From assembly GCF_000182565.1 (NCBI RefSeq), contig NW_015971537.1, forward strand, positions 585,961-649,960: a DNA stretch of 64,000 nucleotides, written 5' to 3'. The number at the start of each line of letters is the position of its first letter. Within the stretch, counting starts at the first letter, position 1. Made by a program: the position numbers and the translations under genes. Below the pieces are notes generated by a model, which did not search any database, was not told the origin of the DNA, and saw only the letters and a program-made list of their open reading frames with translations. This DNA is from Spizellomyces punctatus DAOM BR117 (lineage: Eukaryota; Chytridiomycota; Chytridiomycetes; Spizellomycetales; Spizellomycetaceae). Of the stretch, positions 36,764 through 47,946 are shown in pieces.

Positions 36764-38522
36764 GAAAATGCCAAAACAACGTAAAAGTGCGTATGTGAAA
36801 AAAGAACAAGATTAGTGTAGAGTAGGAAAGGTTCAGCCTCGTCTTTATATTTGTTTGCCGTGTCGATTTGTCCCGATCGTCGTCGGTTGATTCCGCGATG
36901 TCCCATCAGAAAAAGATAACAAAAATATTCAAGATAACGCAAGCCAGGAACCGAAACCTTGGTATGTCTCAAAGATAAGAGGAACCCCACACCCTTTTCC
37001 CCTCCTTTCACATGCGCTCACGCCCAGCTCATTAATGTGGGGTTTCCATTTCTGGCTTGGGCGCGACAAGAAAATTTACCCAGTGGCGTAGTGTGGGGGG
37101 TTATCTGACGTGATACCAGTGTTTTGCCTTTTGCCTCGTATCCGCAAATTCCAAAATGACTCGTCCTACTGCGGCCATGGCAACTGACTGGAGTCTTCAA
37201 TTGGCCCCACAAGCTATTTCTATTTGTGAATGACTGGCTCTCGTACCAAGTGGATAACTTGTGTCGTACTAGCCCTATGGGTCCCTTGTGCGTATGGCAT
37301 CCCTGTGTGTTTGTGTGTGTGAAGAAGGGCCAATCTTGTGTAGATAGCGGTCAGACCACAGTCCAGAATCAAAACGACCAAGAACTTTCATGTGCTTTGG
37401 AAGGTTGAGGGGGAGGGCCAAGTGGGGAGAAGCCCAAATCTTTGATCGTGTGACGAAGGGCCCTAATCTCACGTGTGACAGCCGGGGGACAGAACCAAAC
37501 TTGGCTGAGGCTTACGTATCTCATCTTTGTGTGACCCTGGCAGCTCGCGGGCCTTTGCTGATAACCGATGAGCGTGATCACATGATTAACGTTAAAGGCT
37601 GGATTATGGAATCCAAAGTACGTCATATTTACCATTCATGCCATCAACCACTGGCCATCCCAATGTGGAGGTTGAAGTGCATTTAACCCAATCAAGTGCA
37701 CGCGGTGACTGCCCACATCTTATCAGTCACTTTAACTGCGTGGTTGCAATCTCAGTTGCAGTGTGCCATAAAAGGGTGGTCGGTGATTAACAGTGTAGGA
37801 GTGGTGGGACCCCCATATGAATGAATTCATAACGCAGAGGACAGTTAACCTACCTACGACGATCTGAACTTTAAGGGTGGTTTTCATGGAAGCATTATTG
37901 TGGCTATCTTGCCTCTTGTTTGTGGTAGCGTTTTCGTCATTATTGAAATAATTTAAACTGTAAACAAGCGGATAGGGACAATGCGCAAGATCCCCGGGTC
38001 TTTCAAGGAAAGGGAGTGAAAGGGACGCAGATGGAGGGTCCCACTTACCTACCGATTTGGTTCATACCAGTTGCCATTACGATTTAAACCCCCATATCAG
38101 CCATTCCACACCACTATATCGGCTGCAGAGAAACTCTCAGAGTCTCCACACATTAGATCTCGTTGAGACAGTGACTAGAGCTGCCCCATCACACTCCTAG
38201 GAAAATTGACCAACGCAGATGAAAGTTGAGGCTTTGCTCATATAGTTCATTCCCTGCAAATTGCAAGTTTGATTTCCGGTAGGATGCTGAGGCCATCTCA
38301 CTTTTTGGTCCCAAAGACCTCCATAGAGACTTCTTTGAGCGAGTGGCCAGTACTACATTGTAGATTAACAAAGCAGGTTAAAAATCGTAGGGACTACTCT
38401 TTGCATCTTCTATTTCTGCCTGTGACACGTGATCGCTGGCCATCGTGACTTGCACCCTCTGCTCACGTCACAGCGAACACCACCACTTGCTGCCAAACTC
38501 AATCTGCAAAACATCTGCGAAA
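36764..38522. other. Intergenic region with one dispersed-repeat copy
   Basis: About 1.7 kb between divergent genes. Block 37690-37805 ('gtgcacgcggtgac', 'gttgcagtgtgccataaaag', 'gtgattaacagtgtaggagt') is a copy of the repeat family seen at 1140-1245 and 2890-3990. An upstream CT-rich segment lies at 36800-36840. Open frames at 37226-37686 look incidental. No RNA gene is seen. Confidence 0.5.
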
Positions 38523-39566
38523 ATGAAGTGGCTCCTGTTGTGTTTCCTCGTCCTCATTGCCACTGCACAAGCACACAAGAATCACAAAAGTCGGGTCGTC
38601 GAGTTGACAGATGCTAACTTAGATGAATTGGTGTCGAACGGTCGATGGGTTGTCGAATTGTGAGTCAAGATCGTCGTGACTTTGAATGTCAAAAGTAAGC
38701 CCAGTCTGAATATATTTTCCTGTGCACGTTACCTTTCCATAGCTATGCCAATTGGTGCGGCTTCTGCAACAAATTTGCGCCCGAATATGAGAATCTTGCT
38801 CGAGACGTTGCGAAAGAGCTGCCAACGGTACGCGTTGGACGCGTAGACATTGACCAGAATCCCGCAGCTACATCGCGCTTCATGGTCCAACGGTAAGCGC
38901 CTAGGATCCATGTCTGATTGATCTTGACTGTGGAAATAATTCTTGATCCACGGCAGACTTCCATCGCTGTATTTTGTTGATAATCAGCAAGTTCGTTCGA
39001 TGGAAGTGACCCGGCAAGCCAGCAGTATTCTGGAATATCTGAAAGAGGAGAAGTGGCAGGCAGAAAAACCTTGGAACCAGTGGTTGTCGCCTTTCTCGAT
39101 AGGGTGAGACAGATTTCACATTGACTATGCTTCCCTGATCTCCGATTGCTTATTGTTTCCTGGTGAAATGAAGAATGAAGCTGTTGGGTGCTGGTACGTC
39201 TGATGCAAATGTCTACACAAGTGTTTCAATAAGCTAATCTTGCTACTCGGCAGTGGGATCATTTGGACAAAAAATTGTTTCCCTCACCAGTCATTTTAAG
39301 GATACGGTCCCGTAAGTAGTGTCAGGCATACTCGATCACGTCATTAACGCTAAGCAATCCTGCCTGGTTTTCTAGTGCTTGGGGGTTTGTTGCTATTGGC
39401 GCCGGGGTTTTGCTGGTATGTGACCAAAATTTACCGTGTACATGTTTCAATCTGAAATGTCCTGACTTTTTCACTAATCTAGGTGCTAGCGGTACTCGGC
39501 CGAGTACTTGCACCCGCACAGCCGTCCCCTATTCAGCCTCTTAAGGAAGCCAAAAAGACCCAATAA
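38523..39566 (+). CDS. TMX-type transmembrane thioredoxin (ER oxidoreductase)
   Basis: Seven exons (38523-38659, 38743-38892, 38957-39103, 39174-39193, 39254-39311, 39376-39415, 39483-39566) encode 211 aa. An ER signal peptide (MKWLLLCFLVLIATAQA) precedes a single thioredoxin domain with active site WCGFC (residues about 49-53) and the cis-Pro loop RLPSLYF. One C-terminal membrane helix (VAIGAGVLLVLAVLGRVLA) and a short Pro/Lys-rich cytosolic tail follow. This is the TMX1/TMX4 layout, type I in the ER membrane, reducing or shuffling disulfides of client proteins. The CGFC active site differs from the CPAC/CPSC of animal TMX1/TMX4. The ATG at 38523 was chosen because it starts the signal peptide; an in-frame upstream ATG is absent. 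Confidence 0.9.
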
Positions 39567-39804
39567 ATTATGTCCCCACGTCTCAGCCTACTGATGGCCT
39601 TAATACTAGAACACATCCCGGGCTTGGGGCCATTTACAGCCAAGGAGTGGATTAGTGCCATCCACTTTAAACGGCCGACAATGCCTTAAATTGTTCGAAT
39701 ACTCATTAGCTTATAGCAGTTTTGTTGCCATGGATGCAGTTATGACTCATCTATCTCATCTGCCATGATCCAGCCAGCTCTTCCTTACCAGATACGGCCC
39801 CAGC

Positions 39805-41662
39805 ATGCGCCTTCTTCGGCTTCGTGGCAGAATACCTGGCTGCTTGAGCGCAAGCAGCCAAGGACGTACTCTACCCGCTTCCCTCGCAGCCTGCCCGCGT
39901 ATATTTGCACCTCGGCGCTCTTTCACAGTTGCAAGGACTTCATGTGCAGCCCATTCCCCCGTTTTAACCGCCGACCGCTATCCACACTTGAAGCGTGACA
40001 CACGATACAAGGCTCTCACAGATGAAGATATTGCGTTCTTCAAAAGTGTAATCAAGTCAGACGCGGGGGTGATAACCGCAGATCGTCCCGACGAATTGGA
40101 GCCCTTCAATGAGGTTGGTGAACTCAAATGTTTAGCTTGGTGCTCTCTGTATCGGTCACCATGTGGTGCCTTACCAACTGCACAATCAATAGGACTGGAT
40201 GCGGAGATTCAGAGGGCAATCAAAGGTTGTTCTTCGCCCAAAAACAGCCGCTGAAGTGGCGGCGCTCCTCAAGTATTGCAATGAGCACCGTCTGGCGGTG
40301 GTACCTCAAGGAGGCAATACTGGCCTGGTGGGAGGAAGTGTACCTGTCCATGATGAGATTGTTCTTAGTTTGCAGAACATGAACGAAATTAGGAGCTTTG
40401 ATGAAGTGTCTGGGATCTTGACATGCGATGCTGGTTGCGTGCTGGAAGTGCTGGATAATTGGTTGGCTGAGCGAGGTTACATGATGCCTCTTGGTAAGTC
40501 CTTAAACAAGATTGAGGAGCGATGACATTACCAGATACTGATATGTATCTCTCTAAGACTTGGGAGCAAAGGGGAGCTGTCAGATAGGCGGTAACGTTGC
40601 GACAAACGCAGGAGGTCTGCGTCTATTGCGGTATGGGAGCTTGCATGGCACAGTACTATCAATGGAAGTCGTACTGCCAGATGGTCGGATAGTGGAGCTG
40701 GGACAGCCGCTGAGAAAGGATAATACCGGCTACGATTTAAAGCAATTGTTCATTGGATCTGAAGGCACGTTGGGTATCATTACTGCCGTTTCCATATTAA
40801 CACCTCGAAGGCCGAAAGCGGTGAACGTTGGTAAGAGCTCTTTTGCTTGTCGTGGTCAGTGGTCAACGTTTTAGCTGACGAAGAAATATATGCAGCAATG
40901 TTGGGAGTCAGCACATTTGAAGGCGTCCAAGAGGTGTTCAAACACGCTAAAGGCGAGCTGAACGAGATCCTCTCTGCTTTTGAATTCTTTGATCATACAT
41001 GCTTGAACCTGGTTAAACACCATATTCCGAACGTCCGCGAACCCTTCACCACCCAAACGCCCTTCTACGTCCTCATAGAGACAAACGGATCCAACAAGGA
41101 CCATGATGATGAGAAGCTTGCCGTGTTCTTAGAAAACCTTATGACGGAAGGGGTGGTGGAAGATGGTGCTCTGGCGCAAGATTCGACGCAAGCTGCTGGG
41201 ATGTGGAGCATTCGAGAAACGATTACAGAGTCACTAGCCAAGGAAGGAGGCAACTACAAGTACGATCTAAGTGTTCCTGTTCCTCACCTGTACAGTGTTG
41301 TGGAGGAGATGCAAGAGCGGCTCGCCTCTGTTGGACTATTTGACAAGAATGGATCTGCGACAGGCCGAGTGAAGCATGTGGTTGGGTTTGGTCACATGGG
41401 AGATGGCAACCTACATTTGAACCTGACCTCTACGGGATGGGCAAAGGACATTGACGAGGCTATTGAACCATTCCTCTACGAAATCATCCAAAAGCATGGA
41501 GGTTCCATCTCTGCTGAGCATGGATTGGGGCTGATGAAGGCGCCGTACCTTCAATACTCCAAGAGCGAAGCTTTCATTGAATTGATGAGGAGCATGAAAT
41601 CAGTGTTTGATCCAAACGGCATTCTGAATCCATACAAGTACTTTCCACCTCTAAGTAAATAG
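39805..41662 (+). CDS. D2HGDH: Mitochondrial D-2-hydroxyglutarate dehydrogenase
   Basis: Four exons (39805-40113, 40193-40493, 40558-40830, 40896-41662) encode 549 aa. The first 45 residues are Arg/Ser-rich without acids, a good mitochondrial presequence. The FAD-binding PCMH domain follows ([45 protein letters not shown]). The C-terminal cap has the [10 protein letters not shown] metal site and SAEHGLG. The enzyme oxidises D-2-hydroxyglutarate to 2-oxoglutarate and passes electrons to ETF or, in yeast Dld2-type enzymes, to other acceptors. Human D2HGDH aligns almost end to end ([19 protein letters not shown] region), so identification is strong over other D-lactate dehydrogenases. Confidence 0.95.
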
Positions 41663-42166
41663 ATACTACAAATCATGGGGATCTGTATGTAGAGTGTGAT
41701 AATCGCATGTCCAATGAGGTTCTTCGTCTATTGCAAGTCATGAAACATGTGACTGGAAGTCAGCCCAATTATTATCAGGACTTCGCGGAATTACTGCCAC
41801 CTGGTGTGCGACATAAAGTTGAATATCGATGTTGAAGCAGAAGCATTATCTGCCTGATTCTCATAACATCTGGCCTTGTGTGCCGGTACCAGGCACGCCG
41901 ATAAATGTCGAAAAGTCAATTGGAGCTCTCCATTCGGATAGTAAATAGAATGCTTAGATGCAGTCAAAATTGCGGTGTTAATACCCTTAGAATATTTTAT
42001 CAGAAGGAGATTTAAACAGGAGTTATTGTACGCATTCGAATATAATTATATTATGAAAGGTAGGGTTAGGGTTAACGCTCACTGTAAGGTTACGTAACGC
42101 CCGCCGACGCGTAACTAACACCACTGCATTTCACCAAAAGATGGTGAAGTGTAAGAGACGTCAAGA
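41663..42166. other. Intergenic region with a short telomere-like motif
   Basis: About 500 bp between D2HGDH and TMEM231. At 42058-42075 the sequence reads 'aggtagggttagggttaacg', that is two to three TTAGGG-type units. It is followed by 'gttacgtaacgcccgccgac' and a start-proximal region. No gene is seen. Confidence 0.55.
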
Positions 42167-43391
42167 ATGCCAATTCTTCATAACGAGCCATTTGCACGAA
42201 GATACCATGCACCACTCATATCTACGGCCTCATTGCTCGGTGCGCTCGCAGCGATAGCAATCCTCATCCTCCCGTTTATCTTTGCCTATGTTTCTGGATG
42301 TGAGTGTCACGGCGGCCTGTTATGTCACAAGTGTCCATGTATTGACTATATGAATCATTACGATCAGCGTTCTGGTTGAAACAGAATTCATTTAGAGAGC
42401 AACCGCAAGTCATGTACAAGCACGAATTTATGCTGCTTCTCGAGGGTGTGGATAGAGTGTCCAACAATCCAGTCGCGGTTGTGTGGTCATCAAGTCCCCT
42501 GTATAACCAATTACACGAAAGAACTTCTAGAGTCGCAGCACTACAGGTACTTTCTGAATCTGAAACCTGGTTCGGATACTCCATTGTATTAACATGAACA
42601 TTGGCATCGTAGACGTCGCAGATCGATGTGCAACGGGATGGAAAATATGACTACCTCACTTTCAGCGCATCAATTCCTCTATTACCGACCGAGGCAATAA
42701 CGCACGTTCGGCTCGCACTTTTCTTTCAATACTCTCTTTCGGTATGTTCATCCATTTTGTAGAACTCGACATTAACGCTGATTGATAAACATACAGGAAA
42801 GGCTACGTCTCCAAATGCAATCAATGGCTCTATTCGACTCCTCAACAGCTTTGCCGGCTTCGTCTGTTTATGTCGATGGAGATTTGCGCTTAGTGCAACG
42901 AGAGTTGCTGAAACGATATGGAGATAATTCTGCCTACAATGTTCCCGTTGTGAATTTCACCAAAGCGTTTGGACCGGATCCTAATGCGTTAACGTGGAGT
43001 TCGATTATGGCGGGGTATGCGCGCCGAGATGGTGGGTACAAGTTTAGTATAGTATCAACTTCCATACAGGTCTTTTCCAAAATACTAACTTTCGAATCCA
43101 GTGCGCACTAACTTTGCGTATGAGACGCCCATCTGGACAACAGGCAGAGCACCAACAGAGCCATTTACCATATCCGGCCGGGTAGCATATTCGACCGACA
43201 CGATCCAATACCTTCCCGGGGCATGGGAGGTACTGAAGAACGGGTGGATTCAGTATCTAGCGTATCTGATACTGGTTGGGGCGGTGATTAGCTGGATTTT
43301 GGGTTTTGCCTTCCGAAATCAGGTCGTTCGAACCGCGGTTCGGGTGGATCAGATGCCACGGTACGGAGGCTTCAAGGCTCATGCTTTTTAG
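42167..43391 (+). CDS. TMEM231: TMEM231, ciliary transition-zone membrane protein
   Basis: Five exons (42167-42299, 42368-42546, 42613-42741, 42797-43031, 43102-43391) encode 321 aa. The N-terminal membrane helix is LLGALAAIAILILPFIFAYV. The middle matches the family (SFWLKQNSFREQP, LQMQSMALFDSS, SVYVDGDLRLVQR, IWTTGRAPTEPF). A second helix (IQYLAYLILVGAVISWILGF) precedes the FRNQVV tail motif. Human TMEM231 shares FWLKRSSYEEQP, VNGDLRL and FQNQVV at the same spacing. TMEM231 belongs to the MKS/B9 complex at the base of cilia and flagella, gating membrane protein entry. Its presence implies a flagellated (zoosporic) life stage. Confidence 0.95.
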
Positions 43392-43509
43392 CATGCGGTG
43401 TGATCATGGCAGTACTGAGACTGTGATAGGCTCAGCGTTGAGTGAGAGCAATTGTATTTAGATACAGTGATACATACAATGAGTAATATAAATTTCAAAA
43501 TCCTAATGG

Positions 43510-45423
43510 CTACCATGCCAGAATTGCTTGCAATAGAAACCGAATAACATGCACAAACCCAGATAATACTATGAGGGACAATGTCAGCACACCGCAGAGA
43601 ATCTTCAGGTGATCGAGAACAAGATTTTCCCCTGCTAATTCTTGAACTTGGAGAACACGATGTCGACCCACAATCTTTCCAGCAAAAGCAAGAGGAGGAG
43701 GGGACACAGGGTCGCTCAAATCCGGGAGAAGTATGGATTTGCCCACTGGTAATACTATTAGACGGGACGATACAAGCAACCAGTATGAACGTGAACGTAC
43801 CGTTGGAGCAGTCAGTGACATCCAGCAGCGATAAATCTTTGCATCGTCGTATTAGTCTCGCTACGGTTGCGTGGGTCAAGCTCCAATTTCCCCGTAGATA
43901 TATTGATGTGAGATAAGGGAAATAGATTGCAACAATCAATAAGTGACTGTTGTCTAATTTGGTATCGCTCAAATCTAAAACTTGGAGTGGAGGAGTTCCG
44001 GGATCAATTCCAACCGCCCCGTCCGTATCTGTTCCAGCGTTCGATCCTGTGACGTGAACATCATATAGGCTGAGCGCCAACGAAGCCGCACTGCACCCTG
44101 CAAGATTTAATTGACGTATTGGAAATATGGAACGCTTCTTGAACACGTAACACAGCTCCAGTGCTTCAACATCACTGAATGATAAATCCAGATTTTCCAA
44201 CTGTCCGCAAAGATCCACGATGCTCATTAAACCAGCAACGTGCCTGCAGTGCGACAAGCTCAGCGACTTCAACGTCTTTGCGAATACAACCGCCACTTCG
44301 ACCAGTAAGGTTGACTTTAAGGCGAAATCGTTTCCAAAGAGGTCTAAGCTTGTCAAGTTCGCATAATACAGGAAAGAAACGTGAAAGGGTGATGGCTTGT
44401 GATCGAACACGTGGGAATATCGTCTAAATCTCATCCGACGAGCTGACCGACGTTCGAAACGAGCGAGAAAGCCCGCGGTCATGCCTAGTTTGAGGTCCAC
44501 TAGAGTAGGGCACTTTTGCGGTAGATCGACGGTTAATGCTACGGCCGATAGTCGTAGACAGCCTGATAGGTTCAAAGATTCAATATTAGGGGTGTACTGC
44601 AAGGTATGCGTTAATCTTCGATATCATCGCCACAGCCGCCAAATCACTCGATAATCATACCTCGATGATGGAATTGAATACCTCATCAGTTATGCAGCAT
44701 GCACCAGCAAAACTCAAATGCTGAATATTACGCCCATACGATTGCAGAGTCATTTTCGATGCCGCAAAATCATGTAAGTCTTGGTCGTTTCTAATCTTTA
44801 GGGAACGGAACACCCGAGGACCTAGCATATGAGCCCACCGCGAGTTCAACAGTCGCAGTTGTCGCATTTCGTCGCTTGGTATGTACGGCCATACTATCAT
44901 ATCCAGCAATTCCATCGGAAGGCGGGAAGCGTAATCCGCCGGCGGTGCTGAACTACACCTTGCTGGAGGACTCTCATGATCGTCACAGGCGCATGCCATA
45001 ATGATCCTCTGCCACATGCGGTTAGCGGTCCAGTATACACAAGTCCCCGCAAATGTCAATAAGGCAGTGGCAGACTTGCAAATGGCCACATCAATATCGT
45101 CAAAGGGAACTATGAAGCAGAAAACCAACGGTTAACAATACGTTATGGTCGCTCAGAAAAAGCGCACGCTCAAACGTCGACCTACATGCGAGCTTGAACC
45201 AGAAAACATTTACGAGATAGAGAGGATTCAAGCGGATCCGAGCATAGCGATGACTCAGAATCGTCATCAACAACGGGGCACCGAATAGCAGAAATGTCAC
45301 TCGTGGACGGCGCCGCCGTCCTGATATCACCGCAACATCCACGCGGAGCTCTTTCGCTATATAGCTTGCTATAGTTTTGGTCAGTTCCCACACTAAGAGG
45401 CTGTTAGCTATGGATCTGACCAT
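43510..45423 (-). CDS. F-box/LRR protein with N- and C-terminal membrane segments
   Basis: A four-exon model (45423-45186, 45109-44661, 44596-43801, 43745-43510) gives 572 aa. The F-box is at about residues 145-185 (LPMELLDMIVWPYIPSDEMR). Leucine-rich repeats follow (IQHLSFAGACCITDEVF, IESLNLSGCLRLS, LTSLDLFGNDFA, LQVLDLSDTKLDN, DLSLLDVTDCSN). The C-terminal exon has a strong hydrophobic helix (LKILCGVLTLSLIVLSGFVHV). Upstream of the F-box the frame continues through a canonical intron into two hydrophobic stretches (FLLFGAPLLMTIL and ATALLTFAGTCVYW). F-box/LRR proteins recruit substrates to SCF ubiquitin ligases. The start is uncertain: a shorter form could begin at ATG 44999. The LRR exon may hide another intron near 44400. 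Confidence 0.75.
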
Positions 45424-46105
45424 TAACAGAATCAATATGTACCGAAATAAATGGAGCAAACAACATTTGACAGCGCAACGAAGTCTAAGAATTGCTGAAG
45501 AAATATCGGAAAGTAGCTGGATCTATATCCACACTTCAGAATGATGAAATCACAGAGCCGCAAAACAGAGTTTATGCTTACACAGCACTGTAATAGAGCA
45601 CAATGGCGCACGTCGGGAGAACTTTTCGTTGTTCGAAAGCGTCAATACCACTATACATGACACAGCATCAGAGGGACCAATACCTACAATTCATGAGGTA
45701 TTCTATCGATGTGTCGTGAAACCTTCTACCGGACACTAGCGAGTCGAGGTTGGAGAGCCAGCTGAGGTTAATTGTCGCAGCAAGTGAGAGCTGCGAAACC
45801 ATTGGTGACAGGATAGACGAGAGTTCATGCGGGTGATAGTATACAATGACATGCAGGATGCAGCTTTGGTGACGATGCGACGGCAGAAGTCAGTACGTGC
45901 ATGAGGTGCTTTGTGGTGTCCGCGTGCTCATGTGCTCATGTGTGGCCGGCAAGATGCTGATATCTGTTTGTCCGTGCGTGACACAACATGAAACCGGTCC
46001 ATTATGTAATCATGATGGTGGCACAGCGAATTCCAGACGTCGCTGAAAAGTAAAAACTCAAAAGGTATTGGGAGCCTCTAGTCTATCTGATATATTTGCA
46101 AGATC
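45424..46105. other. Intergenic region, F-box gene to RlmN gene
   Basis: About 680 bp between divergent genes. No coding frame, RNA gene or repeat is recognisable. A 'gatatatttgcaagatc' segment lies just ahead of the rlmN start. Confidence 0.4.
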
Positions 46106-47657
46106 ATGTCTAGAGCCCGTCCTTTGAACCCAAAGCCCATATTTGACGAGGAGCTAGTCCTTGAAGCATTCAGGAAAAACAAGATCAAAGAGTCCAATGC
46201 TGCTAAACTTTGGCGTTACCTTATACAGCAACCCGAGAAAACTATAGACGAGATTCCCGACTTCCCAAAAGCGGCGAGAAAGCTAATTGATGATGAGTTT
46301 GTGATAACGACGTCAAAAGTAATATCTCGCACCGATGCAAAGGATGGTAGTACGACAAAGCTACTGATAGAGCTACAGGACGGGCAGCGGGTGGAAAGTG
46401 TAATCATGCGTTATGGAGAGGTTGAACTGGACTGTTTTCCAGAAGAGGAGGAGAGAAGGAAGAGGCGACGGAGGGAAGGGAATGGAGAAGATGGAGAGGA
46501 AATACTGGAGTTTCGATCGAATAAACGAGCCACGTTGTGCGTTTCGTCTCAAGTAGGGTGTGCCATGGGGTGTACATTTTGTGCAACAGGAACGATGGGA
46601 CTTCTTTCAAACTTGGCAGCTGGTGAGATTATCGAGCAGCTCTATCATGCGAACAAGATTGAGAAAATCCGAAATATAGGTTGGCGCAGTCATTTCTCTC
46701 CTTATGATGCTACAACTCATTTTATTGACGAATTCTCCTGATTAAGTGTTCATGGGTATGGGAGAGCCACTCGACAATTATAATGCAGTCATGGCAGCCG
46801 TCCGAGCCATGGTTGATACTGGCCGGTTTGGCCTTGCCCCTTCAAGGATATCTGTCTCGACCGTAGGAGTCGTACCTAGAATCCATAGTCTGATCAAGGA
46901 TGCTCCCAACATAGGCCTGGCGCTTTCCTTGCATGCACCAAACCAGACCCTTCGCCAGCAAATTGTTCCTACCGCCAAAGCTTGGCATGTGGATAGAATA
47001 CTTTCCGCTTGTGACGCGTTCATAGATCACCAGAACGGGTTGATCAAATCTACGAATCGGCGTCGCCATATTCTTGTTGAATATGTCTTAATCAGGGACG
47101 TCAATGACTCCCAAGAAACCGCCCACGAATTAGGCCAACTGCTGAAGGGGCGACATGTTCTCTTGAACGTCATTCCATATAATCCAACATCAGTACCGCA
47201 TGATTACAAGACTCCGAATAGAGAAGACAGTCGTCGCTTCGTGGAGACGGTGCGGGAATACGGCGTTCATACTCTCTTGCGTCAAACCCTAGGAGCAGAT
47301 GCAGCCAGTGCTTGCGGTCAGCTAGTCATTGATAATGGCGGACAAAAGACCAGCGGACAGTGTGGGGACGATAAGGGCACAGGAAATGGAGTCGCCGATC
47401 TGGAAGATTTGCTACAGAATACTGGAGCTGGTAAAAATGGAGTAAAAGTATCCATCAAGTATCGCAAGAAAGCCCCGTCACTCGCCACTCCTACTGGTGT
47501 GGAACGAAATCCTCTGGACACACTCCAATCTGGCACGGCAGCTCTTACCAAGAGAAGGTCACGGCTGAAGGTGGCAACATTGTGTGCTTTATGTATATTA
47601 TTTGCTGTGGTGCTGGGTAGGGTAGTCCTAAGATCTCTGGGTTTGGCAACTGTATAG
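46106..47657 (+). CDS. rlmN: RlmN-type radical SAM RNA methyltransferase with C-terminal anchor
   Basis: Two exons (46106-46679, 46747-47657) encode 494 aa. The N-terminal 130 residues match the RlmN accessory domain. The radical SAM cluster motif is CAMGCTFC. The two Cys used in catalysis are present: one in [12 protein letters not shown] and one in [28 protein letters not shown] and NVIPYNP complete the family pattern. Bacterial RlmN methylates C2 of A2503 in 23S rRNA and A37 of some tRNAs. In a fungus the target is probably organellar rRNA or tRNA, which is inference. The last 110 residues are additional and end in a hydrophobic helix ([17 protein letters not shown]), suggesting tail anchoring. 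I see no obvious mitochondrial presequence. It ends 107 bp before the Fanzor element. Confidence 0.9.
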
Positions 47658-47764
47658 CATAGAAGATATATTTGCATTATTTCATTTGTAACATAGGCGT
47701 GGATAATGAGGGGATGTCTTCTGGAAAGGAGAATGGGATTTGGAATTACAGGAAGATTTACATA

Positions 47765-47794
47765 GTGCGGAGCCGATGGGTATTGGCACTAGTA
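47765..47794 (+). repeat. Left terminal inverted repeat of the Fanzor element
   Basis: Starts GTGCGGAGCCGATGGGTATT and continues 'ggcactagta'. It matches the reverse complement of 49871-49900 with mismatches at positions 11 and 29 only. The preceding four bases are CATA. Confidence 0.92.
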
Positions 47795-47868
47795 CATAGA
47801 TTCCAACCAATTTAATCATAATTTTACTCGATTTAGACTCATGAACTGTGGTTTGATCCAAAAAATCC

Positions 47869-47876
47869 TATATAAG
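47869..47876 (+). promoter_or_regulatory. TATA-box candidate of the Fanzor gene
   Basis: TATATAAG lies 71 bp upstream of the Fanzor ATG, at a distance expected for a short 5' leader. An out-of-frame ATG at 47924 could act as a short upstream frame. Confidence 0.4.
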
Positions 47877-47946
47877 TCATCGTGCCCATTTTCCCAGGCT
47901 TTCGTCTTTTTCAGATATCATCAATGCCACAGATACAGATATCATC

